DNA from: JAZDEY01 sp043808325 [NCBI: Candidatus Eiseniibacteriota bacterium]
GTDB taxonomy: Bacteria > Arandabacterota > Arandabacteria > Arandabacterales
Direction of reading: 5' to 3'
Assembly: GCA_043808325.1 (NCBI GenBank)
Contig: JAZDEY010000044.1
Coordinates: 98,324 to 162,323 of the forward strand
DNA: 64,000 nt
Below are positions 16,662 to 28,828 of this stretch, piece after piece. A program made the position numbers and the translations under genes. Below the pieces are notes generated by a model. It had not been told where the DNA came from. It made no database searches and saw nothing but the letters and a program-made list of their open reading frames with translations. Every line of letters begins with the position of its first letter. The stretch's first letter is position 1.

Positions 16662-17302
16662 ACCTAAGACAACCACATACGCAGAGAGGCATAGCCGGCA
16701 TTCTTCTGGTGATCGTGCTGATATGGCTGATATTCTTCACAAGCTATCTTCCGTTCTCTCCGAAACGCACTTCGGACCAGTTGGCTAGGTTCAAGGATGA
16801 GCTCCAGCTCACCGCCGGTGAGCTTCAGCGAGCCAAAAGTGTCGCAGAGAGTATCCCGAGGCTCCAGATGGAGCTCTCTCAGATGCAAAGCAAGTGGGAG
16901 TCGCTTAAGAGCCTGCTGCCAAAAGCGACGGATATGAGCAAGCTCCTTACTGAGGTAACCACTTCGGGGCTGCGGGCAGGAGTCCAGTTCACCCTCTTTG
17001 AGCCGCAGCCGCCTGAGCCTGCCGAGTTGTATACAAGGTATCCCATAAAGGTGACCGTCAATGGCGGCTATCACCAGGTGGGCGGTTTCTTCGATAACAT
17101 CTGTAACATGGAGAGACTGGTCGGAATCTCCGACGTGAAGCTTGCCCAGTTTGAGAAAGGGCAGACCACTTCTACCGTCGAAGCGACCGTAACGATTTCG
17201 GCTTACACCTACAACGAGGAACCCAGAAAGATCGAACAGCCTCAAGCATCGCCTAACCAGAAGGCTGCCGCCAAGCAGCCGACCAAGAAGCCAAAGGAGT
17301 AA
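16658..17302 (+). CDS. pilO: Type IV pilus assembly protein PilO
   Basis: Partner of PilN in the inner-membrane alignment complex (214 residues). It has a short cytoplasmic N-terminus, one transmembrane helix (about 10-28), a coiled-coil (35-80) and a PilO-type periplasmic domain with the conserved LLPKATDMSKLL and NGGYHQVGGFFDNI segments. The C-terminal 25 residues are Gln/Lys/Pro-rich. Its ATG overlaps the pilN stop (ATGA). Confidence 0.92.
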   Translation: MNLRQPHTQRGIAGILLVIVLIWLIFFTSYLPFSPKRTSDQLARFKDELQLTAGELQRAKSVAESIPRLQMELSQMQSKWESLKSLLPKATDMSKLLTEVTTSGLRAGVQFTLFEPQPPEPAELYTRYPIKVTVNGGYHQVGGFFDNICNMERLVGISDVKLAQFEKGQTTSTVEATVTISAYTYNEEPRKIEQPQASPNQKAAAKQPTKKPKE

Positions 17303-17308
17303 GACCAT

Positions 17309-18031
17309 ATGCAGGTCAAACGGTCGAATATTCTCAGGCATTTTCGAGGAAGGCGCATGATCCCGCTCTTGGCAGCGGCCGGGATTATGGTTTTTGCCCT
17401 TGGCGGCTACAAGGGAATCATGAGTTTCGCGATGGATGAGATGACCGGATTCCTCGGGGGTACGGGCAGTCCTGGAGACGAGGACCTGCTTGCCCAAGCC
17501 GGTAGTCCTAAGGCCGCACCCGCGGCCAAGGCGGAACCTGCCAGGCAAATGGTTACGCCGAAAGAGCGGACCGCTGAGCGCCAGGCTTCCAAACCTGTCG
17601 TGGCAGTTGTGGCCCAGGCCCAGAGCGGCAGGCAGTCGGCTCCCGCGCAGCCGAGCCCACGGTCGGCAAGTCAGGCGTCCCCCGCTCCTCAAACGGCTGG
17701 CGGAGACAGCGTCGCCGTGAGGAAGATAATGAAGGTTTACACGGCATCTTTTCTCAGGGATCCTTTCTACTCACTCGTTCAGGCGGGCAAGGACAGGCCT
17801 ACCAAGCTTCTTGACCTCGCCCGTGCCAAGATGGTGGGATCGGTGTGGGGTGAATCTGGCATCATAGCGCTCTTGGAGGACGATACGGGCCGGAGCTATG
17901 CCCTTAAGGTCGGCGATCGGGTGGTCAATGGAAGGGTGATCGCAGTGACTCCGGCTTCAATAACGTTTTCGATAACGACGTTTGGGCTTACGAAGACCGT
18001 AACCTTGGAACTTGCAGAAGAGGGTGAATGA
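17309..18031 (+). CDS. pilP: PilP-like alignment protein with membrane anchor
   Basis: Links the PilNO complex to the secretin. The C-terminal ~100 residues match the PilP/GspC homology region (RDPFYSLVQAG, then GIIALLEDDTGRSYALKVGD). Between about residues 50 and 135 there is a long Ala/Pro/Gln/Ser-rich linker. Unlike typical PilP it has no lipobox; instead residues about 17-35 form a transmembrane segment, so it is GspC-like in topology. ATG 17309 follows AAAGGAG (17293-17299). It overlaps pilQ by ATGA. Confidence 0.88.
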   Translation: MQVKRSNILRHFRGRRMIPLLAAAGIMVFALGGYKGIMSFAMDEMTGFLGGTGSPGDEDLLAQAGSPKAAPAAKAEPARQMVTPKERTAERQASKPVVAVVAQAQSGRQSAPAQPSPRSASQASPAPQTAGGDSVAVRKIMKVYTASFLRDPFYSLVQAGKDRPTKLLDLARAKMVGSVWGESGIIALLEDDTGRSYALKVGDRVVNGRVIAVTPASITFSITTFGLTKTVTLELAEEGE

Positions 18032-19326
18032 TGATGCTAAGACTCAAGTTATCGAGCTATTCCGCGCTGCTGTCCGTCGTGGGTGTGGTGCTTGTTGCTG
18101 CTGCTGTGGTGCGTGCCGGCGTTCCCGAAAGCGAGACCATATCCATGGATTTCCAGAATGCGGACGTCAAGACCGTGCTCCGTAGTTTCTCGGTCTATGC
18201 CGGCAAGAACATTATCGCCGGGCCCGAAGTCAAGGGGCCGATAAATGTTCACCTTGAGAATATCCCATGGAGGAAGGCGCTTGACACGGTGCTCAAGGCG
18301 AACGGTTACGGAGCGCTGGAACAGGACGACGTGATACGCGTCGGGCTGTGGGACCAGTTTGTAAACGAAGAGATCAAGATGGAGGAGGCCCAGCGGAAGA
18401 AGGACGATATCAAGCCGCTGGTGACCAAAGTGGTCGACATTAGTTTCGCAAAGGCTGAGGAAGTCACCACGCCGCTTCAGGGACTCCTGAGCCGCCGCGG
18501 AGTCCTCGAAGTCGATGAGAGGACCAACTCGGTGATCGTCTCCGACATTGAGGAGCGTGTGGAAGAGATATCCAGGATGATCAAGGCCCTGGACAGCCAG
18601 ACTCCTCAGGTAGAGATTACCGCGAAGCTTGTCGACGTGGACGCTCGTTTCACACGGGATCTGGGCATCAAGTGGAACGCGGAGAACATCGCGATCCCCG
18701 GGGTCCAGGGTCTACACGGCATCAATGTCGACGCCACCGGGGCAAGCGAAGGCACGACCGGTGGGACGGAGACCCAGCAGCCCGAGGCCAAACTGACGAT
18801 CGGTACTATCTTGGGGCCTAACGGCAGTTTTGACGCCACGATCCAGGCACTTGAGCGAGAGAACAAGGCGAACATAATCTCCAATCCCAGAATCACCACC
18901 TTGAATAACCGCGAAGCGACCATCATTGTCGGCAAGAAGATTCCTCTGATCGTTACCGATGAGGCGGGAAATCCGATCACCCAGCTGACTACGGTCGGCG
19001 TCCAGATGCGGGTCACCCCGCACGTCAACAGCAAGACCGGCGAGATAACGATGGATCTCCATCCTGAAGTCAGCGACCTTTCCGCGCAGGCCACGGTCCA
19101 GGGTGGAATCATAATCGTCACCGAGGAAGCGGACACCCGTGTGATGGTTAAGAACGGCGAGACAGCCGTTATCGGCGGCCTGATAAGAAGCAACGAGAGT
19201 TACTTCAAGACCGGCGTGCCCATACTTAGAAGCCTTCCTCTGTTCGGGGCTCTCTTTGGTTCCAACAGCAAAGCCAGCGAGCAGAGAGAACTGCTGATCT
19301 TTGTCACTCCAAGGATCGTTGAGTGA
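18028..19326 (+). CDS. pilQ: Type IV pilus secretin PilQ, short form
   Basis: Outer-membrane gated channel for the pilus. A signal peptide occupies about residues 1-31. An STN/N0 domain follows (about 35-110: ISMDFQNADVKTVLRSF), one N1-type domain (about 130-190: TKVVDISFAKAEEV, VIVSDIEERVEEI) and the secretin domain to the end (NIISNPRITTLNNREA, VIGGLIRSNE, LFVTPRIVE-like end). At 432 residues it is much shorter than most PilQ proteins (about 600-900) because AMIN domains are absent. The start is ambiguous among consecutive ATGs at 18028 and 18031. Confidence 0.93.
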   Translation: MMMLRLKLSSYSALLSVVGVVLVAAAVVRAGVPESETISMDFQNADVKTVLRSFSVYAGKNIIAGPEVKGPINVHLENIPWRKALDTVLKANGYGALEQDDVIRVGLWDQFVNEEIKMEEAQRKKDDIKPLVTKVVDISFAKAEEVTTPLQGLLSRRGVLEVDERTNSVIVSDIEERVEEISRMIKALDSQTPQVEITAKLVDVDARFTRDLGIKWNAENIAIPGVQGLHGINVDATGASEGTTGGTETQQPEAKLTIGTILGPNGSFDATIQALERENKANIISNPRITTLNNREATIIVGKKIPLIVTDEAGNPITQLTTVGVQMRVTPHVNSKTGEITMDLHPEVSDLSAQATVQGGIIIVTEEADTRVMVKNGETAVIGGLIRSNESYFKTGVPILRSLPLFGALFGSNSKASEQRELLIFVTPRIVE

Positions 19327-19348
19327 AAGGCGATTGGGGGTATTTGAG

Positions 19349-22300
19349 ATGAACCTGAGTAAGAAGAGGTTGCTTGCCCTGGCGATTGTCGCGACAACGC
19401 TGCTTTTAGTGCAGTGCGCTGAAGACGAAGGTACGCTGAACCCATACGTTGATACTGAACCGCCTCAGTACGTGATATCGAGCCTGACTGCCTCACCGCT
19501 TATGATTGAGCCCAATAAGCAAGCCACCATTGAGGCGAAGCTTGTGGATCGCGACGACGGTCCTGTCAACGGTCATGAATTGCTGTTCAGAACTGATATT
19601 GGAACCGTAACGTCTCGAGCAACAACCAACGAGCAAGGCATCGCGCAGGTCACCTATTCCGCGCCCTGCAGCACGGGATATGCCACCGTGGTGGCTTACG
19701 CGGAACGTGTTATCCCAAAGACCACGTTTGTCCAGATCGGCCAGGGGGCTCTGACCGTCAGCCCACAGAGTATTCTAGCTGACGGCATATCAACTGCAAT
19801 CGTATTTGTGAGTCTTGTTGATCCTGACGGCAAGCCGATATCTGGCGCAAGCGTGACCTTCTCAACCGATAAGGGTTCGCTAGATAATGCCTCTGCCCAA
19901 ACCGACGCAAATGGTTATGCGAGTGCCACACTTCTCAGCGAAGCCAGCCGTAATGATGTGACTGCAAACGTCCGAGCAGCCATATGCTATGGCGACAGAT
20001 CCTACACAGAGACCGCTCCGCTCACAATGAGGGGCGTCTCGATATCCTTTACAGCGGATCCAGTGCAGATACCTGCTGACGGCAAGTCAATTTCGGTGAT
20101 AACGGCATGGCTTAGAGAGACGGCATCAGAAGCTCCGATTACCGATGTGAGGTTTGATTTTAGGACTTCCCTCGGTGTGATAGAAGCTTCAGGTACTACC
20201 GATGAGAACGGGTTCGCACGGACAACTCTCCAGAGCTCCACTACTCCCGGTGTTGCCACGGTTAAGGGCATCTATGGCCTTGCTGTGGATTCGACGCAGG
20301 TCACCGTGGGCAACCTCAGCCTCTCAATCACTGCAGATCCGGTGCAGATACCTGCTGACGGCAAATCTACGTCGGCCATAACTGCGCGGCTCACAGAGGC
20401 CGCCTCGGGTCTTCCGATTGTTGACACGCAAGTTGATTTTAGGACTTCACTTGGCGTAGTCGATGCTTCAAGTGTTACCGATGAGAACGGTTTTGCCAGG
20501 GCGACCCTTGTGAGTTCAACGGCTCCGGGTGTTGCCACGGTAAAGGCGCTCTTTGGCATAGTTGCTGATTCGGCGCAGGTCACTCTGGGTAGCCTTCGAC
20601 TCTCAGTTTCGGCTGCTCAGGAAAGAATGGTTGCCGACGGGGTTTCCTCTCAGTATGTTGTAGCTACCCTTGTGACAGGGAGCAACAACCCCGTAAGTGG
20701 CGTTGTGATAGATTTCTCTACCAACCACGGGGTGATCACCAGGAGTGTTACCACCGATTCTCGCGGAATGGCTGCCGCACTGCTTACTAGTACATCATAC
20801 CCGGGAAGCGGAAAGGTGATCGTCTCTTTCAAGGGAGTCTATAAGGATACCGTCGAGATCAGCTTCGAGGATCCGCTCTTAGACCTCAAGCCTCTGCCGA
20901 TGTCGGTGAAGGTCATGGGCTCACTTAGCGTAGTGACACATGTCTCGTTCAGCGACGGGACGCCGGTTCCTGACAACACCAGCGTCAGGTTCGCGACCAC
21001 GCAGGGGGCAATAGAAAGGACTGGGATCACGAGTTCCGGCCTTACAGAAGCGACCCTCCAGGCAAACGGCATAGCCGACGATAATGTGATTGTAACGGCG
21101 ATGTGCGGCAACACCACCGAGACCACCCAGGTGATGTTCACTCCGGGCGTGCCGGGTCGGATCGTCTGCCACGCATTGCCTGATACCGTAACGGTTGGAG
21201 GGACTGCCTTTTCAGCTGTAGTTGCACAAGTTACCGATATCTACGGCAATCCGGTTGAAGACGGAACGCCTGTAGCGTTCACGATGGTGGGAGGTTCCGG
21301 TTGGGTGAGCCCGAGTGCGCTCACTATAGGAGGACTGGCAACGGCGCGGTTCACACCGGGAGCCGGCGGAATCGCTAGAGTCAAAGCTAGTTCGGCGCCA
21401 GCTTCCGGCGAGACCGGAATAGTTGTGCTCGCCCAGTCTGCGGGCTCGGTGGTCGCCAGTCCCGACACTGCTTGGATAGCGGTTGGCGACACCCAGGGTC
21501 GTACTCAGGCTGTGATCACGGCGCGCGTCTACGATTCCCACATGAGCCCCGTCGTTGACACAACGCATGTTACCTTCGCGATTGCTTATGGTCCCGGAGG
21601 TGGCGAGTATCTCGACCAGCCGACGTTCGGCTATGGGCCTGTGGAGAAACAGACTTCAGGTGGTATGGCATCGGTCACGGTGAACGCCGGGACCAAGCCG
21701 GGTACTCTCTTGATGACGATACAGGCCGGCGACCACATTGCCACTGTGGTCAAGGTTGGGATAGCGGCAGGGCTTCCCGATTCTATTTTCATTACAACGG
21801 GTAATGTGGTAACCGGCGGCGATGGAGTCTATATAGAGGCCGTGTCGGCATTCGTGCGCGACAAGTACAACAATCCTGTCGAAGATGGTACGGTGGTCTA
21901 TTTCACCCTCGACAGGTCCGACATAGGCTTCATCAACCCCGAGAGTTTCACAGGTGGTGGGTTCCCTTGCCCCGAGTTTACCGGTACCCCCAATAAGGGC
22001 ATTACGCATGCATGTCTCAAGTTCCCGACATCGTCTATGACCAAAGCGGTCACCATAATAGCGCGGTGCGGACAGCTGCTGGAAAGCCAGTTCCCGACCA
22101 GCATCCCCATCGTTCTGCCCGTGACGCTGTTGGTGGATGCTGTGCCGCCCTCGATAAGCGGCGCGGCAGGTGGCACGGTGGCGGTCGTCGTGAGGCTTTC
22201 GGATGGATATGCGCTCCCGATCGAGGGGGCATGCATTGGGTTCGCGCTGACGGGGGCCGGCTCGATCTCCCCGGCATTCGGCGTCACTGACCAGTATGGT

Positions 22301-22417
22301 ACGGCCGGGACCACAGTCACCATTCCAGCCGGGACCCCCGCCGGGAAGACGACGGTCAAGGCCAAGATTTGCATGTCTGATGTCGAGAAAGAAGTGGAAA
22401 TAACGATAAACGACTAG
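19349..22417 (+). CDS. Large outer-surface lipoprotein with bacterial Ig-like repeats
   Basis: Predicted lipoprotein of 1022 residues: basic start MNLSKKR, hydrophobic stretch, lipobox LVQC with Cys23. The rest is a chain of about nine invasin/Big-type Ig domains with the signature ADGxS...VTFxTxxG...TxxxGxA. Two neighbouring domains (residues about 236-421) are near-identical 93-residue copies. Two others share NPVEDGTPV/NPVEDGTVV. ATG 19349 is chosen over upstream in-frame codons because it places the signal sequence at the N-terminus. It lies 22 bases after pilQ and 22 before a beta-barrel gene, suggesting a surface component expressed with the pilus; adhesion or secretin stabilisation are both possible. 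Confidence 0.85.
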   Translation: MNLSKKRLLALAIVATTLLLVQCAEDEGTLNPYVDTEPPQYVISSLTASPLMIEPNKQATIEAKLVDRDDGPVNGHELLFRTDIGTVTSRATTNEQGIAQVTYSAPCSTGYATVVAYAERVIPKTTFVQIGQGALTVSPQSILADGISTAIVFVSLVDPDGKPISGASVTFSTDKGSLDNASAQTDANGYASATLLSEASRNDVTANVRAAICYGDRSYTETAPLTMRGVSISFTADPVQIPADGKSISVITAWLRETASEAPITDVRFDFRTSLGVIEASGTTDENGFARTTLQSSTTPGVATVKGIYGLAVDSTQVTVGNLSLSITADPVQIPADGKSTSAITARLTEAASGLPIVDTQVDFRTSLGVVDASSVTDENGFARATLVSSTAPGVATVKALFGIVADSAQVTLGSLRLSVSAAQERMVADGVSSQYVVATLVTGSNNPVSGVVIDFSTNHGVITRSVTTDSRGMAAALLTSTSYPGSGKVIVSFKGVYKDTVEISFEDPLLDLKPLPMSVKVMGSLSVVTHVSFSDGTPVPDNTSVRFATTQGAIERTGITSSGLTEATLQANGIADDNVIVTAMCGNTTETTQVMFTPGVPGRIVCHALPDTVTVGGTAFSAVVAQVTDIYGNPVEDGTPVAFTMVGGSGWVSPSALTIGGLATARFTPGAGGIARVKASSAPASGETGIVVLAQSAGSVVASPDTAWIAVGDTQGRTQAVITARVYDSHMSPVVDTTHVTFAIAYGPGGGEYLDQPTFGYGPVEKQTSGGMASVTVNAGTKPGTLLMTIQAGDHIATVVKVGIAAGLPDSIFITTGNVVTGGDGVYIEAVSAFVRDKYNNPVEDGTVVYFTLDRSDIGFINPESFTGGGFPCPEFTGTPNKGITHACLKFPTSSMTKAVTIIARCGQLLESQFPTSIPIVLPVTLLVDAVPPSISGAAGGTVAVVVRLSDGYALPIEGACIGFALTGAGSISPAFGVTDQYGTAGTTVTIPAGTPAGKTTVKAKICMSDVEKEVEITIND
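20057..20614 (+). repeat. Two tandem 279-bp repeats (93 codons)
   Basis: The segment from 20057 recurs from 20336 with strong nucleotide identity (for example GTGCAGATACCTGCTGACGG in both), encoding two adjacent Ig domains. The high DNA similarity points to a recent in-frame duplication or gene conversion. Confidence 0.8.
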
Positions 22418-22439
22418 CCGACAGGGGGTAGGAAAAATC

Positions 22440-23198
22440 ATGAGATGCCTGATCATTGCGAGTATCGCTGCAACGCTCCTGGTTCCCTCGCTTGCCTTAG
22501 GAGGTAGCGCAGGCAACCCAGCCTCCAATGTGGGCAAGGAGAACTTTGGGTGCAGTTTCGAGATCGAGAACCAGGTGAAGAGCGTTGACCAGGATCTTAC
22601 CACATCGAAGCGCTGGCTAGGCAAACTGACCTGGGGTGCTGCCGACCGGATCGATATCTATGCCAAGTTGGGCGCAAGCGATCTCCGGGTAGATGTGGCG
22701 AGTACGCAGGACTACGAAGGCAAGCGGGGTATGACCTGGGGTGGTGGCGCAAGGTGCATGGTGGCGGAGATCGAGCGGCCCAAGATCGCCACTTACATGG
22801 ACCTTCAGATGCTCTCGTTCCACACGAAAGGGACGGTCTGGAAGTCTTTCGAGAGCGATGGTTACGTCGAGAGGTACGACAACCGCTACAAGTGGAACGA
22901 GGTTCAGTTCAGTTTTGTCGCCGTCTGGCAGCGCGAGATCTTCACTCCATATGTGGGTTTTGGCATAACGAATGTGTTTGGCAATGTCGAGAAGACTGTC
23001 TACAGGATTAGCGGCAACGTGGGAGAGTTCTACGCTCACCAGACCAACGACTTCCGTGAGGATGCGATTCCGGAATTGATCCTGGGCGTCGACTTTGGCG
23101 TCGGCGGCACCGGGCATTTGAGCGGCGAGATCAGGTACAGCGAGGAAGAAGATATCTCTTTCTTCGTAGGTGCAAGCGAGCTCTGGCGCCTGAAGTAG
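22440..23198 (+). CDS. Predicted outer-membrane beta-barrel protein
   Basis: A 252-residue protein with a signal peptide (about 1-21, cut near ALGGSA) followed by alternating hydrophobic/polar beta-strand patterns rich in Tyr, Trp and Phe (VQFSFVAVWQ, FTPYVGFGITNV, LGVDFGVGG). It ends in a strand SFFVGASELWRLK, compatible with a small barrel. No family is recognised with certainty. It follows the Ig lipoprotein by 22 bases and precedes a strong terminator, so it is probably the last gene of the pilM-Q transcript. Confidence 0.65.
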   Translation: MRCLIIASIAATLLVPSLALGGSAGNPASNVGKENFGCSFEIENQVKSVDQDLTTSKRWLGKLTWGAADRIDIYAKLGASDLRVDVASTQDYEGKRGMTWGGGARCMVAEIERPKIATYMDLQMLSFHTKGTVWKSFESDGYVERYDNRYKWNEVQFSFVAVWQREIFTPYVGFGITNVFGNVEKTVYRISGNVGEFYAHQTNDFREDAIPELILGVDFGVGGTGHLSGEIRYSEEEDISFFVGASELWRLK

Positions 23199-23213
23199 CA
23201 GGCGTTGACATAG

Positions 23214-23253
23214 TCCGTGTCTTATTGTTAAGATAAGGCACGGATTTGTTTTT
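23214..23253 (+). terminator. Rho-independent terminator ending the pilus locus
   Basis: A 12-bp stem (TCCGTGTCTTAT with ATAAGGCACGGA, one G.U pair) at 23214-23225 and 23233-23244, a 7-base loop and the tail TTTGTTTTT. The rsmD start is only about 10 bases further. Confidence 0.85.
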
Positions 23254-23263
23254 GGGGTGTGCT

Positions 23264-23824
23264 ATGAGAATCATAGGCGGAAAACTCAGAGGACGGGAGG
23301 TTGAAGCACCTCGTGGGCTGCTCTCGAGACCGCCTCTTTCCATAATAAGGGAGGCGGTCTTCGATATAATCGGTGAGGCGATCGAGGGCAAGACCGTCCT
23401 GGATCTCTTTGCGGGCAGCGGCTCGCTCGGGATTGAGGCCCTCTCGAGGGGAGCAGGCCAGGCCCATTTCGTCGATTCCGCCCGAAGATGCATCGAAATG
23501 CTGGAACATAATACCCGCAATCTCGACCTTGGGGACCACTCAAGGATTACCCGCCAAGACGCCGTGGAATTCGTAAGGACATGGAAGGGAGGAGCCTTCG
23601 ATATCGTCTTCATCGATCCTCCGTTTCTATCCGGAAAGGTCGGGGAGGTCTTAAGTGGCCTCGCCGGCACGGCCCTGGTGTCCGATAGAACCTTGATCGT
23701 CGCCAGGGTACACTGGCGCGAGCAAGTGTCGCCCCCGCAGGATCTTCACATCATCAGGAAGAGGAAATTCGGAGACAGCCTGGTGCTCTTCATAAGGAGA
23801 CCGAGGCAGGGGATCTGTCAGTGA
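23264..23824 (+). CDS. rsmD: 16S rRNA (guanine-N2-)-methyltransferase RsmD
   Basis: Methylates G966 of 16S rRNA with S-adenosylmethionine. Of 186 residues, the N-terminus MRIIGGKLRGRE is the family signature. The Rossmann motif VLDLFAGSGSLGIEALSRGA and the catalytic DPPF (in IVFIDPPF) are intact. ATG 23264 fits the family start; the frame is open upstream from TTG 23246 within the terminator. The stop overlaps coaD by 4 bases, the common rsmD-coaD pairing. Confidence 0.92.
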   Translation: MRIIGGKLRGREVEAPRGLLSRPPLSIIREAVFDIIGEAIEGKTVLDLFAGSGSLGIEALSRGAGQAHFVDSARRCIEMLEHNTRNLDLGDHSRITRQDAVEFVRTWKGGAFDIVFIDPPFLSGKVGEVLSGLAGTALVSDRTLIVARVHWREQVSPPQDLHIIRKRKFGDSLVLFIRRPRQGICQ

Positions 23825-24303
23825 GAATCGGGCTCTACGCTGGAACTTTCGACCCCGTCACCAACGGACACATCGATATTCTGTCGCGTAGCCTGGCGAT
23901 CTTCGACAAGGTGATAGTCGCTGTGGCGGCGAGCACACCTAAGACCACGATGTTCAGCCTGGATGAACGCTTGGAGATGTTCCGGGCCGCAATCCCGGCG
24001 CTCGAGCGTGCCGAGGTCGAACCTTTTGACGGTCTCCTGGTGGCGTTTGCCAGGGAGAGGGGTGCGGTGGCGATGATACGGGGCCTACGCGTGGTTTCGG
24101 ATTTTGAGTACGAGTTCCAGATGGCCCTGATGAACCGGCATCTGGATCGAGGTCTTGAAACCGTGTTCCTTATGCCCAGTGCGGAATATACCTACCTCAA
24201 CTCCACCCTGATCAAAGCGGTCGCCTCCACCGGGGGCGACATCTCCCAATTCGTTCCCGAGATAGTTGCCAGGAAACTCAGCGAGAGATTCAAGCAGGCG
24301 TAG
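23821..24303 (+). CDS. coaD: Phosphopantetheine adenylyltransferase
   Basis: Penultimate step of coenzyme A synthesis: 4'-phosphopantetheine + ATP to dephospho-CoA. At 160 residues it is of normal length, with the nucleotidyltransferase motif YAGTFDPVTNGHIDI and the second motif YTYLNSTLIKAVASTGGD (ISSTxxKE-like). GTG 23821 is coupled to the rsmD stop (GTGA). The next gene, pta, uses acetyl-CoA and may share the transcript. Confidence 0.94.
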   Translation: MRIGLYAGTFDPVTNGHIDILSRSLAIFDKVIVAVAASTPKTTMFSLDERLEMFRAAIPALERAEVEPFDGLLVAFARERGAVAMIRGLRVVSDFEYEFQMALMNRHLDRGLETVFLMPSAEYTYLNSTLIKAVASTGGDISQFVPEIVARKLSERFKQA

Positions 24304-24317
24304 GAGAAGCCGGTTCG

Positions 24318-25310
24318 ATGGAAATACTGGCATCGATATGGGAACGAGCACGGGCCAGGGCATCACGAATTGTGCTTCCCGAGATCGACGCCCCATGTAT
24401 CCTCAAGGCAGCAGCGACAGCCCTGAGGGAGGGACTGGCCGAGCCGGTGCTGGTCGGAGGGGCTGCCCTGATCCAGGATTGTGCGGGGCGGCATCGGGTG
24501 GACACAAAGGGTCTCACGATCGCTGATCCTTCTGGTAGTGACAGGCTTGGGCACTATGCTCATCTGCTGTATGAACGACGCAAGCACAAAGGCCTGACCC
24601 TGGCGGAAGCCCGGGACCTGGCCAGGAGCCCGCTCTACTTCGGTGCGTTGATGGTCGCCGCCGGCGACGCGGACGGCATCGTTGCCGGCGCGTGTACCTC
24701 TACCGCCGACGTGGTACGTGCTCTGCTCTGGTCGATAGGCAAATCCGAAAACGTCGCAGTCGTGTCCAGCGCCTTGCTGGTGATCTTGCCCCCAAGTGAC
24801 GGCGGGGAGAGGGCATTCATATTTGCCGATGTCGGCGTGGTCCCTGATCCCACACCTGACCAGCTTGCAGCGATTGCGGTCGCCTCGGCGCGAACCCGCC
24901 GGCTCCTTGTGGGGGACGTGCCGTATGTCGCGATGCTATCTTTCTCCACCAAGGGTAGTGCCGAACACCCGGCGGTTGAAAAGGTAAGGCGGGCAACCGA
25001 GATCGCGAAGCAAATCGCACCGGACCTGGCGATCGATGGTGAACTACAGGCCGATGCTGCGATAGTCCCCTCGATAGCGGGACATAAGGCACCGGGCAGT
25101 CCGGTGGCGGGGCGCGCCAATGTACTCGTCTTTCCCAATCTCGATGCGGGGAACATAGGCTATAAGCTGGTGGAGAGACTTGCTGGGGCGGGAGCGATAG
25201 GGCCGCTGCTTCAGGGTCTCAAGCGACCTGCGAGCGATCTCTCGCGCGGCTGCTCGACCGATGACGTCGTCAATGTGATAGCGGCCATCGGCGCCCAGAG
25301 AGAGCTCTGA
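24318..25310 (+). CDS. pta: Phosphate acetyltransferase
   Basis: PTA/PTB-family acyltransferase (330 residues) converting acetyl-CoA and phosphate to acetyl phosphate and CoA, the route to acetate and substrate-level ATP. It is the short form without N-terminal regulatory domains. Family features are IVLPEIDAP near the start, GADADGIVAGA-like AAGDADGIVAG, LSFSTKGSA and the C-terminal VFPNLDAGNIGYKLVERLAGA. ATG 24318 follows AGGAG. No acetate kinase gene is in the window, so a phosphate butyryltransferase-like substrate cannot be excluded. Confidence 0.88.
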   Translation: MEILASIWERARARASRIVLPEIDAPCILKAAATALREGLAEPVLVGGAALIQDCAGRHRVDTKGLTIADPSGSDRLGHYAHLLYERRKHKGLTLAEARDLARSPLYFGALMVAAGDADGIVAGACTSTADVVRALLWSIGKSENVAVVSSALLVILPPSDGGERAFIFADVGVVPDPTPDQLAAIAVASARTRRLLVGDVPYVAMLSFSTKGSAEHPAVEKVRRATEIAKQIAPDLAIDGELQADAAIVPSIAGHKAPGSPVAGRANVLVFPNLDAGNIGYKLVERLAGAGAIGPLLQGLKRPASDLSRGCSTDDVVNVIAAIGAQREL

Positions 25311-25336
25311 GCTCCGTACCCCGGGGAAACAGCGTG

Positions 25337-28827
<3,491 letters not shown>

Positions 28828-28828
<1 letters not shown>

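Noticed and set aside
20057-20614. CRISPR or mobile-element repeat
   Set aside because: The repeats are in-frame coding units of 93 codons without spacers or palindromic repeat units.
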